This document shows, one piece after another, positions 44,301 through 53,075 of a stretch of DNA of 64,000 nt. The translations under genes and the position numbers were made by a program. The notes beneath the pieces were generated by a model. That model was not told where the DNA came from and did no database searches. It saw only the letters and a program-made list of their open reading frames with translations. The first letter of the stretch is position 1. Every line of letters begins with the position of its first letter. Source of the stretch: an uncultured Pelagibacteraceae bacterium (GTDB lineage: Bacteria > Pseudomonadota > Alphaproteobacteria > Pelagibacterales > Pelagibacteraceae); contig CACGGJ010000001.1 in assembly GCA_902572515.1 (NCBI GenBank), forward strand, positions 62,001 through 126,000, given 5' to 3'.

Positions 44301-44369
44301 AAAAATATTAATGTCACTGTTGCGAATCCAGTATTTTACGATGAGAAAAATGAGAGGTTAAATGCTTAA
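41364..44369 (+). CDS. soxA: sarcosine oxidase alpha subunit
   Basis: SoxA binds NAD and tetrahydrofolate and passes the methyl-derived carbon to THF, giving 5,10-methylene-THF. The N-terminal ferredoxin-like domain contains FKGDTLASALLANN (about 25-38). The Rossmann region has VVGAGISGILAAKNA (about 175-189). The C-terminal third (from about 600) is a GcvT-like THF-binding domain with the typical FTGEHSYEINV motif near 820. The ATG at 41364 is chosen, giving 1001 residues, since the longer GTG frame would enter soxD. It overlaps soxG by 8 bases. Confidence 0.95.
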   Translation: MTKNLRVKSSEYIDETNRISFKFNGKTYHGFKGDTLASALLANNVHLVGRSFKYHRPRGIMTSGSEEPNAIVQVNPGTNITEPNVRATEVEIYEGLEASSQNCWPSVEFDIGGINNFLSPFFPAGFYYKTFMWPASFWEKYEFFIRHSAGLGKSPTSSDPDIYDHRNIHCDVLVVGAGISGILAAKNAAKNNFKTLIVDEKNELGGSTIFENNEFNKIDNKTPSEWLKKEIKELKNIKNLEIKTRTSVAAYHQYNYLLARENLTDHLEAKDKTNKIRQRLLKIRAKKVILATGALERPLIFNNNDRPGIMLSSAIKKYSEFYGVACGSKNIFFTNNDSAYESALSLYNKGINVKAIIDIREQSESKIVKKVKEAGIKVYWSHTIVDTAGYKRLNGISIMKLSNDGTSVTGSKISISCDCLGVAGGWTPAVHLYTQSGSKLKFDEEKQIFLPNQNTSKQISVGSCGGDFKIDEIIKNLNQKLKDNLNIKETDLDNIKVEIDQENSKRNIWLLPSDKPLGKTKPFVDYQNDATAKDIKLALREGFRSIEHVKRYTTTGMGTDQGKLGNMHALGIIADTAGVKMGELGTTTFRPPYTPLTFGTIVGRNVGKFFDIFRRTPMNDWHVENKAEFENVGQWKRAWYYPINGETMHQAVQRESKAARESAGILDASTLGKIDIQGSDASEFLNRVYTNAWSKLAIGKCRYGLMLNEDGMVYDDGVTTRLGENHYIMTTTTGGAANVLGKLEDYLQTEWPELDVYLTSVTDHYATASLCGPNSKKILKKIIPDLDLSDENFPHMSFKEAHIGNIQCRIMRISFTGEHSYEINVQASYGKDLWEKCMEAGQEFNITPYGTETMHLLRAEKGFIIVGQDTDGTMTPIDLQMDWIVSKKKYDFIGKRSLYRSDTMREDRKQLVGLLTEDPNEVLEEGAQIVSELNKSPVEMLGHVTSSYFSPNLKKSIALAVVRGGKDMMGKKLFVPMENKNINVTVANPVFYDEKNERLNA

Positions 44370-44925
44370 CTATAATTCAGTTATTAAAAATGAAATTAAG
44401 CAAGAAAGTATTTCTGTAAAGGAAATCTCTCCAGTAATAAAAATTAATTTGAGAGGTAAAAAAAGAGACTTTTTAACAAATGTTGGTAAAAATCTTAATA
44501 TGATCTTACCTACAGAAGCAAACACTTCAACAACGCGTGATAAATTAACAGCAATATGGCTAAGTCCAGACGAATGGATGATAATCTCAAATGAATTGGC
44601 AAGTAAAGACACTAACAAATCCGATCTATATGAAATGTTATTTGATAGTATTTCAAAAAAAAATTTAGGTGCAGTTATCGATGTAACAGATCAATTTGTT
44701 CAATTAGAACTTAAAGGTGAAAATGTCTATGAAATCTTTTCAGCAGGATCTCCCTTTAATTTTAATGAATTTAAAGAAAAGAAAGGATCAACAACTCAGA
44801 CAGTTTTAAATCATGTAGATGTGATTCTGCACCATAAAGATGAAAATATTTTAAATCTGTTTGTTAGAAGATCTTTTGCTGAACATCTTTGTTCTTGGAT
44901 TGAAGACTGTGCTTCAAGATTATAA
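44362..44925 (+). CDS. soxG: sarcosine oxidase gamma subunit
   Basis: SoxG is the structural subunit that packs against the alpha-subunit folate domain. The 187 residues show LWLSPDEWMI-like IWLSPDEWMII (about 67-77), AVIDVTDQFVQLELKG (about 103-118) and the C-terminal LFVRRSFAEHLCSWIED (about 167-183). It completes the operon. Two bases separate its stop from the convergent nuclease gene. Confidence 0.92.
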   Translation: MLNYNSVIKNEIKQESISVKEISPVIKINLRGKKRDFLTNVGKNLNMILPTEANTSTTRDKLTAIWLSPDEWMIISNELASKDTNKSDLYEMLFDSISKKNLGAVIDVTDQFVQLELKGENVYEIFSAGSPFNFNEFKEKKGSTTQTVLNHVDVILHHKDENILNLFVRRSFAEHLCSWIEDCASRL

Positions 44926-44927
44926 AC

Positions 44928-45455
44928 TTATTTTTTTCTTCTATAGTCCCATGGCATTTCAAATTTACCTTGCCAAAGGCCTTTTTTTTCATTTTTAGCA
45001 TTAATTTCGTTTGATATATATTTTTTTGAGTATTTTCTATAAGCTACTGCATAACCGTTTGAAACTAGCCAAGAATTCAGATTTAAATTTCTTTTATAGC
45101 ACTCTCCAATTAATCTTTTATATCTGTCAATATCCAAAATTTTACAAGTTATTACTTTGTTATTTATTTTTTTTTGTAATTTTTGAGTTGAAATTTTTCC
45201 ACATGGATAATCTTTAGTAAAAGTAAAAAAAATTATTGTTAGATATGGTTTTTTACACATTTGCTTGAATTCAGGCGCATCAATTCCATGCAATCTTATC
45301 TTTTTTGAATTTATTTTTATTGTATCACCATCAATAATTTGAGCATTTCCAGAAATTTCTTTAATCTCTTCAGACCTTACATCGTTATATGTGAGAATAA
45401 AAAAAATCGAACAAATTATAATTAAAATTATGGCTTTTCTTTTTGTAAAAAACAT
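44928..45455 (-). CDS. exported thermonuclease-like (SNase) protein
   Basis: This 175-residue protein has an N-terminal hydrophobic signal or anchor segment (about 8-23) and a staphylococcal-nuclease domain. Catalytic positions are visible: the Asp in IDGDTIKI (about 42-49), Arg and Glu in IRLHGIDAPE (about 53-62), and the second Arg in DIDRYKRLIGECY (about 107-119). It could degrade extracellular or periplasmic nucleic acid, possibly for phosphorus or nucleoside recovery; that use is inference. It is 12 bp from the MATE gene on the same strand. Confidence 0.86.
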   Translation of the reverse strand: MFFTKRKAIILIIICSIFFILTYNDVRSEEIKEISGNAQIIDGDTIKINSKKIRLHGIDAPEFKQMCKKPYLTIIFFTFTKDYPCGKISTQKLQKKINNKVITCKILDIDRYKRLIGECYKRNLNLNSWLVSNGYAVAYRKYSKKYISNEINAKNEKKGLWQGKFEMPWDYRRKK

Positions 45456-45467
45456 ATTTAAAAAATA

Positions 45468-46805
45468 TTAAATATTAGCTAATTTATGTTTAATATAATA
45501 TTTGACATAAAATAGTAACATCAATGATATCAACCATTGAAAGATAGCCCATATATAAAAAAAAGTTTTAAAATCTGCATTTAAATACTTTGCAATGTAA
45601 AAGGATAAAACTGGTACTATAACATTTCTGGCAATATTATTAACCATGGCTTTTTCAGATTTTTTTAAAGCCATAAAAAATCCATTTGATAAGAAAAATA
45701 TTGGATAAGCAGGTAAAATAAATGCAGAAATCTTAAGGTACATCGAGCCATGCAAAATTACCTCTGGATTTGAAGAAAAGAATTTAGGAACAATGTCAGC
45801 ACTTATAAAAATAACTACACCAGCGATTAACATTATAAATAGACCGTATTTTATTGAGGTAAAATAGGATTGCTCCACTCTATCGTAATATTTTGCACCA
45901 ATATTTTGCGCTATTATAGAAATTATTGCTGTATTAATTCCTAATATTGGTAACAAAACTACTTGCTCAATTCTTGTGGCAGATCCATACCCTGCTACAG
46001 CATATTCACCAAATAACCCAACATATGTAAAAACAATTGTTGCAGCAATAGAATACCCTAATATTGCAATTGTGATTGGCATTGATTGAAAAAAAATATT
46101 TTTTAAGAAAAAAAATTTAGCTTTGAAATGGTCTAAAGTTATTTGTTTAATTCTTTGGTTATTTAATATTTTTATCAAAATAACCAACAAAGATACAAAT
46201 TGAGCAATTAAAGTTGCTATCCCAATACCAGTTATTCCTAATGGTGGTATAAATAAAAAACCAAATATAAAAATTGGATTTAAAATAATGTTTAAGAAAA
46301 AAGAGAATATTAGAACATTTCTATAAGTTTTAGTATCTCCTTCTGCGTGTAAGAATGAATTTAATGCTACTACTAAAATAAATAATATCGTGCCTAAAAA
46401 AATTACATTTATATATTCGAGTCCAAGAATTGTTACTTCTTGAGAGGAATTCATTAATAGGAATATCTTTTCACCAAAAGCAAATCCTAAAATAGATACA
46501 AATATCGAGATTATAATAGAATAAATGATTACATTTCCAAAATAACTTAAAACATTTTTTTCGTTTTTTTCTCCGATACTGCTGCCAATCAAAGATGTTC
46601 CCGCTACGGTAACTCCAATGGATGTCGCAATAATCAAAAAATATATCGGAAAAGACTTGCTCAAAGCAGATAAGGCTTCTGGCGATATTTTTCCTGCATA
46701 AAAAGTATCTACGATTGTATAAAGTGTTTGGAATAAGGTTCCTACACTTGCTGGTACAGCAAGTTTTCTTACTAACAACGAAACTTCATCTTTTAATAAA
46801 TTCAT
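45468..46805 (-). CDS. MATE-family efflux transporter
   Basis: This 445-residue protein has about twelve membrane helices in two homologous halves, typical of multidrug and toxin extrusion exporters (NorM/DinF relatives). Family features are the N-terminal PASVGTLFQTLYTIVDTFYAG (split around 18-37), FLHAEGDTKT (about 147-156) and GYGSATRIEQ (about 261-270). Exporters of this kind use Na+ or H+ gradients. The substrate cannot be told. It lies 14 bp from trhO on the same strand. Confidence 0.92.
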   Translation of the reverse strand: MNLLKDEVSLLVRKLAVPASVGTLFQTLYTIVDTFYAGKISPEALSALSKSFPIYFLIIATSIGVTVAGTSLIGSSIGEKNEKNVLSYFGNVIIYSIIISIFVSILGFAFGEKIFLLMNSSQEVTILGLEYINVIFLGTILFILVVALNSFLHAEGDTKTYRNVLIFSFFLNIILNPIFIFGFLFIPPLGITGIGIATLIAQFVSLLVILIKILNNQRIKQITLDHFKAKFFFLKNIFFQSMPITIAILGYSIAATIVFTYVGLFGEYAVAGYGSATRIEQVVLLPILGINTAIISIIAQNIGAKYYDRVEQSYFTSIKYGLFIMLIAGVVIFISADIVPKFFSSNPEVILHGSMYLKISAFILPAYPIFFLSNGFFMALKKSEKAMVNNIARNVIVPVLSFYIAKYLNADFKTFFYIWAIFQWLISLMLLFYVKYYIKHKLANI

Positions 46806-46819
46806 TAATTTAAGATTTG

Positions 46820-47725
46820 TTAATACTCTTTCTGGAAGATATGTCTTTTTCCTGCTTCTTTAGCAAGATTAATTTGTTTTTGTCTCATCCTAAATCTTGA
46901 TTTTTGATGATCTGTTAAATTGTCGTGACAATTTGGACATGAAACACCCTCTTCATATTTTTTTGATTTTTTATCCTTACGAGATACAGGCTTCCTACAA
47001 CCGCTACACATTGAGTAAGAACCAACTTTTAGACCATGTTTTAAACTAATCCTGTTATCAAAAACAAAGCATTCACCTTTCCATAAACTTTTTTTCTTAT
47101 TTATTTTTTTAAGATAATTTAAAATTCCACCATTTAACTGATAAATGTTATTAAACCCTTTATTCTCCAAATATACAGATGCCTTTTCACAACGAATTCC
47201 ACCAGTACAAAACATAGCTATAGGTTGATTTTTTTTTAATTTTTTTAGATATTTTGGAAAATCTCTAAAGTTATCAACATCAGGATTGATTGCTCCCTTA
47301 AATGTTCCAACATCATACTCAAATGGTTTTCTTGCATCTATAAGAACAGTATCCTGTTCTTTAATCAGCTTATTCCATTTGATTGGATCTACATGGCTAT
47401 CCTTTTTCTTTATTCTTTTGTTTAAAATTAAATTCATAGGAACAACCTCGTTTTTGATTTTCACTTTAGGTTTATGAAATGGTTGGAATAAGCTTTTAGA
47501 CTTATTGCTGCTGTTAAATTCTTTAAATTTAAAAGCTCTTTTTAAATTGTTAATTGTGAATTTAATGTCTGCAGCTTTACCAGAGATAGTTCCATTTACC
47601 CCTTCATTAGATATAATTATCGTACCTCTAATGTTTTTCTTTTTTAAAGTTTCTAATAAAACTTTTTGACTTTTCTTTAGATAAGAAATTTTGACAAATT
47701 TATAAAAACCAACTACTTCAAACAT
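46820..47725 (-). CDS. trhO: tRNA uridine(34) hydroxylase, rhodanese type
   Basis: TrhO (YceA/UPF0176) performs oxygen-dependent 5-hydroxylation of uridine 34 in tRNAs. The 301 residues begin with an acylphosphatase-like domain containing ISNEGVNGTISG (about 38-49). The rhodanese domain has the active cysteine in MFCTGGIRCEKAS (about 171-183). The C-terminal zinc ribbon has CSGC and CPNCHDNL cysteine pairs. It overlaps the O-methyltransferase gene by one base. Confidence 0.9.
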   Translation of the reverse strand: MFEVVGFYKFVKISYLKKSQKVLLETLKKKNIRGTIIISNEGVNGTISGKAADIKFTINNLKRAFKFKEFNSSNKSKSLFQPFHKPKVKIKNEVVPMNLILNKRIKKKDSHVDPIKWNKLIKEQDTVLIDARKPFEYDVGTFKGAINPDVDNFRDFPKYLKKLKKNQPIAMFCTGGIRCEKASVYLENKGFNNIYQLNGGILNYLKKINKKKSLWKGECFVFDNRISLKHGLKVGSYSMCSGCRKPVSRKDKKSKKYEEGVSCPNCHDNLTDHQKSRFRMRQKQINLAKEAGKRHIFQKEY

Positions 47726-48375
47726 TATAATTTTCTACAAACAGTCATTCCATCACCAAGAGGAATTATTAACTTTTCAACCCTTGTATCCTTTGAGATA
47801 TGACTATTAAACTCTTTAATATTTTTAGTAAATTTATCATTATTGTTTTCATTCACAACTTCTCCATACCATAAAACATTATCAATGATTATTAGACCAT
47901 TTTTGTTCAATAATTGTAAAGAACGTTCATAGTATTCGATATAATTCATTTTATCAGCATCAATAAAAACTAAATCAAACTTTTCATTTTTAATTTCATT
48001 TAAACTTTCTAAAGCAGGTTTAATTAATGTTTTTATTTTATGATCTTGATTAGCTTTTTTAAAAAAATCTATTGCAACTTTATTTGTTTCTTCATTTTTA
48101 TCTAAAGCAATTATTTTGCCGTCATCTGATAATGCCAAAGCCATAGATAACGTACTTAATCCTGTAAATGTACCTATCTCTAAAATTTTTTTGATATTTG
48201 AAATTTTTATAATTAAATGCAGAAATTGACTTTGTGAAATTGAAATTTGCATTCTTTTGATATCACCAAGAGAAGTGTTGTAATCAATTATTTCTTTTTG
48301 GACTGGATGTAAATTAAATCCATGACTTAAAATATACTCTTGGAGATCTTTAGTTATATTTAGGTCTGAACCCAT
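47725..48375 (-). CDS. family 3 O-methyltransferase
   Basis: This 216-residue class I SAM-dependent methyltransferase resembles the catechol/caffeoyl-CoA O-methyltransferase group. Motif I is ILEIGTFTGLSTLSMA (about 61-76). The metal-binding acidic residues lie in VFIDADKMNYIEYYE (about 136-150) and IIIDNVLWYGEV (about 161-172). Bacterial members methylate small catechols or are TrmR-like tRNA enzymes. Its pairing with trhO (one-base overlap) makes a tRNA U34 methylation role attractive: TrmR methylates the hydroxyl placed by a hydroxylase at U34. That reading is inference. Confidence 0.82.
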   Translation of the reverse strand: MGSDLNITKDLQEYILSHGFNLHPVQKEIIDYNTSLGDIKRMQISISQSQFLHLIIKISNIKKILEIGTFTGLSTLSMALALSDDGKIIALDKNEETNKVAIDFFKKANQDHKIKTLIKPALESLNEIKNEKFDLVFIDADKMNYIEYYERSLQLLNKNGLIIIDNVLWYGEVVNENNNDKFTKNIKEFNSHISKDTRVEKLIIPLGDGMTVCRKL

Positions 48376-48380
48376 AAATT

Positions 48381-49844
48381 CTAAAGTTTTTTCTTTAAAA
48401 TCTCATTAACTAATTGAGGATTTGCTTTTCCACCAGAAACTTTCATTACTTGACCTACAAAGAAACCAAATAATTTAACTTTACCTGATTTATATTCGGT
48501 AGCTTTGTCTCTGTTATCATCAATAACCTTATCTATCAGTGCCTCAAGTGCTTTTGGATCACTCTCTTGTTTTAAACCTTTTTCTTCAACAATTTTCTGA
48601 GGATCTTTGTCGCCTTCCATCATTTGTTCAAAAACTGTTTTTGCAATTTTTCCAGAAATTGTTCCGTCTTTAATTAAATTAATTAATTTTGATAAGTTGC
48701 CTGCGCTTATTGGGCTTTCAGTTATTTCTAAATTTTTTTCATTTAACGCTGCAAATAATTCACCAATTATCCAATTTGTTGCAAGTTTTACATCAGACTT
48801 CTTAATTACATTTTCAAAGTAATTTGATGTTTCAATATCAGAAACTAAAATGTTTGCTTCATAGGGAGATAACTTGAATTTTTCTATAAATCTTTTTTTC
48901 TTTTCATCTGGTAACTCTGGAATTTCTGATTTTAAGTTTTCAATAAAATCATCTGAAACTTCTAATGGCAATAAATCTGGATCTGGAAAATATCTATAAT
49001 CATGAGCATCTTCTTTTGATCTCATTGATCTAGTTTCATTCTTTTTGGTATCAAAAAGTCTTGTTTCTTGATCAATCGTTTGACCATCCTCAATTAAATC
49101 AACTTGTCTATTAGCTTCGTATTCAATTGCCATCTGCATGAACTTTATTGAGTTAACATTTTTGATCTCACATCGGGTTCCAAACTCTTTTGAACCTTTT
49201 TTTCTAACAGATACATTTACATCGGCTCTTAAAGATCCTTCCTGCATGTTTCCATCACAGGTGCCTAAATATCTCATTATAGATCTTAATTTTTTAATAT
49301 ATGCATTTACTTCATCTGGGGACCTTAGGTCAGGTTTACTTACAATTTCCATTAAAGCCACACCTGATCTATTTAAATCTACAAAAGTATTTTTAGGATC
49401 TAAATCATGAATGCTTTTACCTGCATCTTGCTCCAAGTGTAATCTTTCTATACCTACTTCTTTTTGACCATCTGGCATATCAAGTATTACTTTACCCTCA
49501 CCTACAATTGGATCTTTGAATTGTGAGATTTGATATCCCTGAGGTAAGTCTGCATAAAAATAATTTTTTCTATCAAAGATAGATCTCTTATTGATTTTAG
49601 CTTTTAAACCAATTCCTGTTTTGATAGCTTGTTTTACGCAATACTCGTTTATTACCGGCAACATTCCTGGAAATGCTGCATCAACTAAACTTACTTGAGT
49701 ATTTGGCTCAGCTCCAAATTTGGTTGCCGATGTTGAAAATAATTTTGACTCAGATGTAACTTGTGCATGAACTTCTAAACCAATCACAACTTCATATTGA
49801 TTATCATGTCTATTAATTAGATATTCAGATTTGTTCTTACTCAC
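48381..49844 (-). CDS. gatB: Asp-tRNA(Asn)/Glu-tRNA(Gln) amidotransferase subunit B
   Basis: GatB binds misacylated tRNA and activates it with ATP for amidation by GatA. The 487 residues show [10 protein letters not shown] (about 20-29), [12 protein letters not shown] (about 97-108) and [10 protein letters not shown] (about 208-217). The C-terminal helical and YqeY-like tail is complete. The start is GTG, overlapping the gatA stop (GTGA). It is the last gene of gatCAB. Confidence 0.96.
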   Translation of the reverse strand: MSKNKSEYLINRHDNQYEVVIGLEVHAQVTSESKLFSTSATKFGAEPNTQVSLVDAAFPGMLPVINEYCVKQAIKTGIGLKAKINKRSIFDRKNYFYADLPQGYQISQFKDPIVGEGKVILDMPDGQKEVGIERLHLEQDAGKSIHDLDPKNTFVDLNRSGVALMEIVSKPDLRSPDEVNAYIKKLRSIMRYLGTCDGNMQEGSLRADVNVSVRKKGSKEFGTRCEIKNVNSIKFMQMAIEYEANRQVDLIEDGQTIDQETRLFDTKKNETRSMRSKEDAHDYRYFPDPDLLPLEVSDDFIENLKSEIPELPDEKKKRFIEKFKLSPYEANILVSDIETSNYFENVIKKSDVKLATNWIIGELFAALNEKNLEITESPISAGNLSKLINLIKDGTISGKIAKTVFEQMMEGDKDPQKIVEEKGLKQESDPKALEALIDKVIDDNRDKATEYKSGKVKLFGFFVGQVMKVSGGKANPQLVNEILKKKL

Positions 49845-51298
49845 TTAATCCACCAATCATTAATATTGTTTTTAAAATTAATTTTTTCTTCCATAGCATA
49901 TGCAATGTTTAAAATATTTTGTTCATCAAAAGCTTTACCGATTATCTGTAATCCTAATGGATATCCTTTGGCATCATGGCCTGCGGGTATAGAAATTCCA
50001 GGTAAACCTGCTAAATTTACAGGAACAGTAAAAATATCATTTAAATACATTGAAACCGGATCATTTGTTTTTTCACCAATTTTAAACGCAGAACTTGGAG
50101 TAGATGGGGTTAGAATTACATCAACTTTTTTATAAGCATCATCAAAATCATTTTTAATAAGTTTTCTTACCTTTTGTGCTTTAAGATAATAAGCATCATA
50201 ATATCCTGAAGATAAAACATAAGTTCCAATCATTATTCTTCTTTGAACTTCAGCACCAAATCCTTCAGATCTAGTTTTTTCATACATATCAATAAGATTT
50301 TCTCCTTCAGCTCTAAAACCGTATTTAACACCGTCGTATCTAGCCAAATTAGATGAGGCCTCTGCTGGTGCTACTATGTAATAAGTTGGTAGTGCATAAT
50401 TAGTATGAGGTAGAGATATATCTATAATCTCAGCACCACAATCTTTTGCGTATTCAATACCTTTTTTCCATAGCTCTTCTATTTCTTTAGGCATGCCATC
50501 TACTCTATATTCTTTGGGTATTCCTATTTTTTTACCTTTGATATCTTTTGTTAATTCTTTGCTGTAATCTTTTCTTTTAAAATCTATTGAAGTAGAATCT
50601 TTTTCATCATAAGTGCTAATAACTTCCTGTAACAATGCACAATCTTTAACATTTTGTGCCATTGGACCAGCTTGATCTAGGGATGATGCAAATGCTACAA
50701 TTCCATATCTAGAGCAACTACCATAAGTAGGTTTTAATCCGACCGTTCCAGTAAATGAAGCAGGCTGTCTTATAGATCCACCTGTATCTGTTCCAATAGT
50801 TATTGGTGTTAATTGTGCTGCTACAGCAGAAGACGATCCACCTGAAGAACCTCCCGGAACTAAATTCTTATCAATTGGGTTTTGTACATTACCAAAAAAA
50901 CTAGTTTCATTAGATGAACCCATCGCAAATTCATCACAATTTAATTTACCCATTAGGATAGCTCCTTCATTCCAAATATTTTGTGTGACAGTTGACTCGT
51001 AAGTTGGAACGAAGTTATTTAAAATCTTACTACCAGCTGTAGTTCTTAAATCTTTTGTGCAAAATAAATCTTTTACAGCCATTGGAATACCAGGCAGTTT
51101 TAAATCCAGATTAGGTTTTTCATCAAACTTCTTTGCTTTATTAAAAGCATTTGCATAATCTTCAGTTATATATGCATTTAATTCTTTTGATTTTTCTGAT
51201 CTTTCCACAAATGCTTTAGTAACTTCACTTGAGGAAAGTTTTTTACTTTTTATATTTTCTACTAACTCAGATAATGATTGTTTAGTTATATCTGACAT
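49841..51298 (-). CDS. gatA: Asp-tRNA(Asn)/Glu-tRNA(Gln) amidotransferase subunit A
   Basis: GatA hydrolyses glutamine and supplies ammonia to GatB. The amidase triad is visible: Lys in MAVKDLFC (about 72-79), the cis-serine in [14 protein letters not shown] (about 149-162) and the nucleophile serine in [11 protein letters not shown] (about 173-183). The 485 residues are the usual length. It shares a base with the gatC stop. The full complex makes Gln-tRNA and, in many bacteria, Asn-tRNA. Confidence 0.97.
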   Translation of the reverse strand: MSDITKQSLSELVENIKSKKLSSSEVTKAFVERSEKSKELNAYITEDYANAFNKAKKFDEKPNLDLKLPGIPMAVKDLFCTKDLRTTAGSKILNNFVPTYESTVTQNIWNEGAILMGKLNCDEFAMGSSNETSFFGNVQNPIDKNLVPGGSSGGSSSAVAAQLTPITIGTDTGGSIRQPASFTGTVGLKPTYGSCSRYGIVAFASSLDQAGPMAQNVKDCALLQEVISTYDEKDSTSIDFKRKDYSKELTKDIKGKKIGIPKEYRVDGMPKEIEELWKKGIEYAKDCGAEIIDISLPHTNYALPTYYIVAPAEASSNLARYDGVKYGFRAEGENLIDMYEKTRSEGFGAEVQRRIMIGTYVLSSGYYDAYYLKAQKVRKLIKNDFDDAYKKVDVILTPSTPSSAFKIGEKTNDPVSMYLNDIFTVPVNLAGLPGISIPAGHDAKGYPLGLQIIGKAFDEQNILNIAYAMEEKINFKNNINDWWIK

Positions 51299-51585
51299 TA
51301 TTCAATTACCTTTGGTACTACAAAATAATCTTCATTTTCCTTAGGAGAATTTTTTATTACTTGATCTCTTAAGTTTTTACTTTTTACTTTATCTGATCTT
51401 AGTTTTAGAGTTGTTTCAGCAACAGAAGTTAATGGTTCAACATTGTCAGTTTTTAATTCGTTAAGTTTTTCAATAAAATCGAAAATTGAATTTAAATCTC
51501 CTGCAAGTTTCTCTGCTTTTTTCTCATCTACAGAAATTCTTGATAGTTTAGATATGTGTTTTATTGTTTTAAGATCGATGCTCAT
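51298..51585 (-). CDS. gatC: Asp-tRNA(Asn)/Glu-tRNA(Gln) amidotransferase subunit C
   Basis: GatC is a belt-like stabiliser of the GatA-GatB pair. The 95 residues begin [19 protein letters not shown] and include the conserved [13 protein letters not shown] and LRSDKV segments. The ATG at 51585 is chosen; a frame extending to 51615 adds ten residues with no family counterpart. It diverges from ruvX with a 50-bp gap. Confidence 0.93.
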   Translation of the reverse strand: MSIDLKTIKHISKLSRISVDEKKAEKLAGDLNSIFDFIEKLNELKTDNVEPLTSVAETTLKLRSDKVKSKNLRDQVIKNSPKENEDYFVVPKVIE

Positions 51586-51635
51586 ATGGTATTTAAATAT
51601 GTCGCAAACTATCACTTAAGTTTAAAATATACAAT

Positions 51636-52091
51636 ATGATCACTATTGAAGAATTCAAAAAAAAACAGTCTGAAACCTCTAGATTGATTGGTTTAGATCT
51701 TGGTTCAAAAAGAATCGGTGTATCAATTTGTGATGAAAAACAGTCAATAGCCACACCTTTTAAAACAATCAATAAAACCAATAATGATGATCTAATCAAC
51801 GAATTGAAAAAAATAATAGAGGAAAACAATATTAAAGGAATTATAATTGGATATCCAATTAACATGGATGGTTCATTAGGTCCCTCTGCTCAATCAGTAA
51901 GTGATGTGTCTAAAAATATAGACAAAAATGTAGATGTAGATGTTTGCTTATGGGATGAAAGACTTTCAACTGTTGGGGCATTTAATCTATCTAGTCAGCT
52001 TGATGTTAATGTTTCTAAGCGTGAAAAAAACATAGATCAAAATGCAGCTGCATTTATTCTTCAAGGAGCTATAGATTATTTAAATAATTAA
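51636..52091 (+). CDS. ruvX: YqgF/RuvX-family putative pre-16S rRNA nuclease
   Basis: This 151-residue RNase H-like protein belongs to the essential YqgF family, linked to 16S rRNA 5' end processing and earlier called a Holliday junction resolvase. The acidic site lies in IGLDLGSKRIGVSICDE (about 20-36), followed by GYPINMDG (about 71-78) and LWDERLSTVGA (about 105-115). It is 42 bp from pyrB, and the two diverge together from gatC. Confidence 0.92.
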   Translation: MITIEEFKKKQSETSRLIGLDLGSKRIGVSICDEKQSIATPFKTINKTNNDDLINELKKIIEENNIKGIIIGYPINMDGSLGPSAQSVSDVSKNIDKNVDVDVCLWDERLSTVGAFNLSSQLDVNVSKREKNIDQNAAAFILQGAIDYLNN

Positions 52092-52133
52092 TCCTTGCCA
52101 TTTAGGGGCTTTATAGCTATAGAGTTAATTTTA

Positions 52134-53075
52134 ATGGCAATTAAAACCAATAAAGCTATTAAAATCTCACAAAAACATCTGTTAGGTATCCAAGATTTAT
52201 CAGTTAATGATATTAATTATATCCTGGATGAGTCAGAAGCTTTTATAAAATTAAATCAAAGTAAAAATAAAAAAATTGATGTGTTAAGAGGCAAAACACA
52301 AATAAACCTATTCTTTGAGCCATCAACTAGAACACAAAGCTCATTTGAACTTGCTGGAAAAAGACTTGGTGCAGATGTTATGTCAATGAATATGGGTAAC
52401 TCAGCCATTAAAAAAGGTGAAACTTTAATTGATACGGCCATGACCTTAAATGCAATGCATCCTGATATAATTGTAATCAGACATCAAGACTCGGGTGCTT
52501 GTAATCTATTATCTCAAAAAGTTAATTGTGTTGTATTAAATGCTGGTGATGGTAGACGTGAGCACCCTACTCAAGCATTATTAGATGCATTAACAATTAG
52601 AAATCGAAAAAAAAAAATTCAAGGATTAAAAATAGCTATATGTGGAGACATACTTCATTCGAGAGTGGCTAGATCAAATATTTATCTTCTGACAATGTTA
52701 GGAGCAGAAGTTAATATAGTTGCACCATCGAATCTTATGCCAAAAGAAATTGAAAAGTTTGGTGTAAACACTTTTACTGATATGAAAAAGGGTCTTAAAG
52801 ATTGTGATATTGTAATGATGCTTAGATTGCAAAATGAAAGGATGACCAGTTCTTATCTTTCATCAAATAGAGAATATTATGAATATTATGGGTTAACGCC
52901 AGATAAACTTGATCATGCAAAATCAGATGCTCTGATTATGCATCCTGGTCCAATGAATAGAGGAATTGAAATTGATACAAGATTAGCTGACGACATAAAC
53001 AAGAGTGTAATTAAAGAACAAGTTGAACTAGGTGTTGCTGTAAGGATGGCATGTTTAAAAATATTTTGTGAATAA
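52134..53075 (+). CDS. pyrB: aspartate carbamoyltransferase catalytic subunit
   Basis: PyrB joins carbamoyl phosphate and aspartate in pyrimidine synthesis. The 313 residues contain the carbamoyl phosphate site [13 protein letters not shown] (about 60-72), [12 protein letters not shown] (about 142-153) and [12 protein letters not shown] (about 268-279). The ATG at 52134 is preferred to an in-frame TTG at 52095, whose extra 13 residues are not family-like. No regulatory pyrI is present; pyrC follows with no gap. Confidence 0.96.
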   Translation: MAIKTNKAIKISQKHLLGIQDLSVNDINYILDESEAFIKLNQSKNKKIDVLRGKTQINLFFEPSTRTQSSFELAGKRLGADVMSMNMGNSAIKKGETLIDTAMTLNAMHPDIIVIRHQDSGACNLLSQKVNCVVLNAGDGRREHPTQALLDALTIRNRKKKIQGLKIAICGDILHSRVARSNIYLLTMLGAEVNIVAPSNLMPKEIEKFGVNTFTDMKKGLKDCDIVMMLRLQNERMTSSYLSSNREYYEYYGLTPDKLDHAKSDALIMHPGPMNRGIEIDTRLADDINKSVIKEQVELGVAVRMACLKIFCE

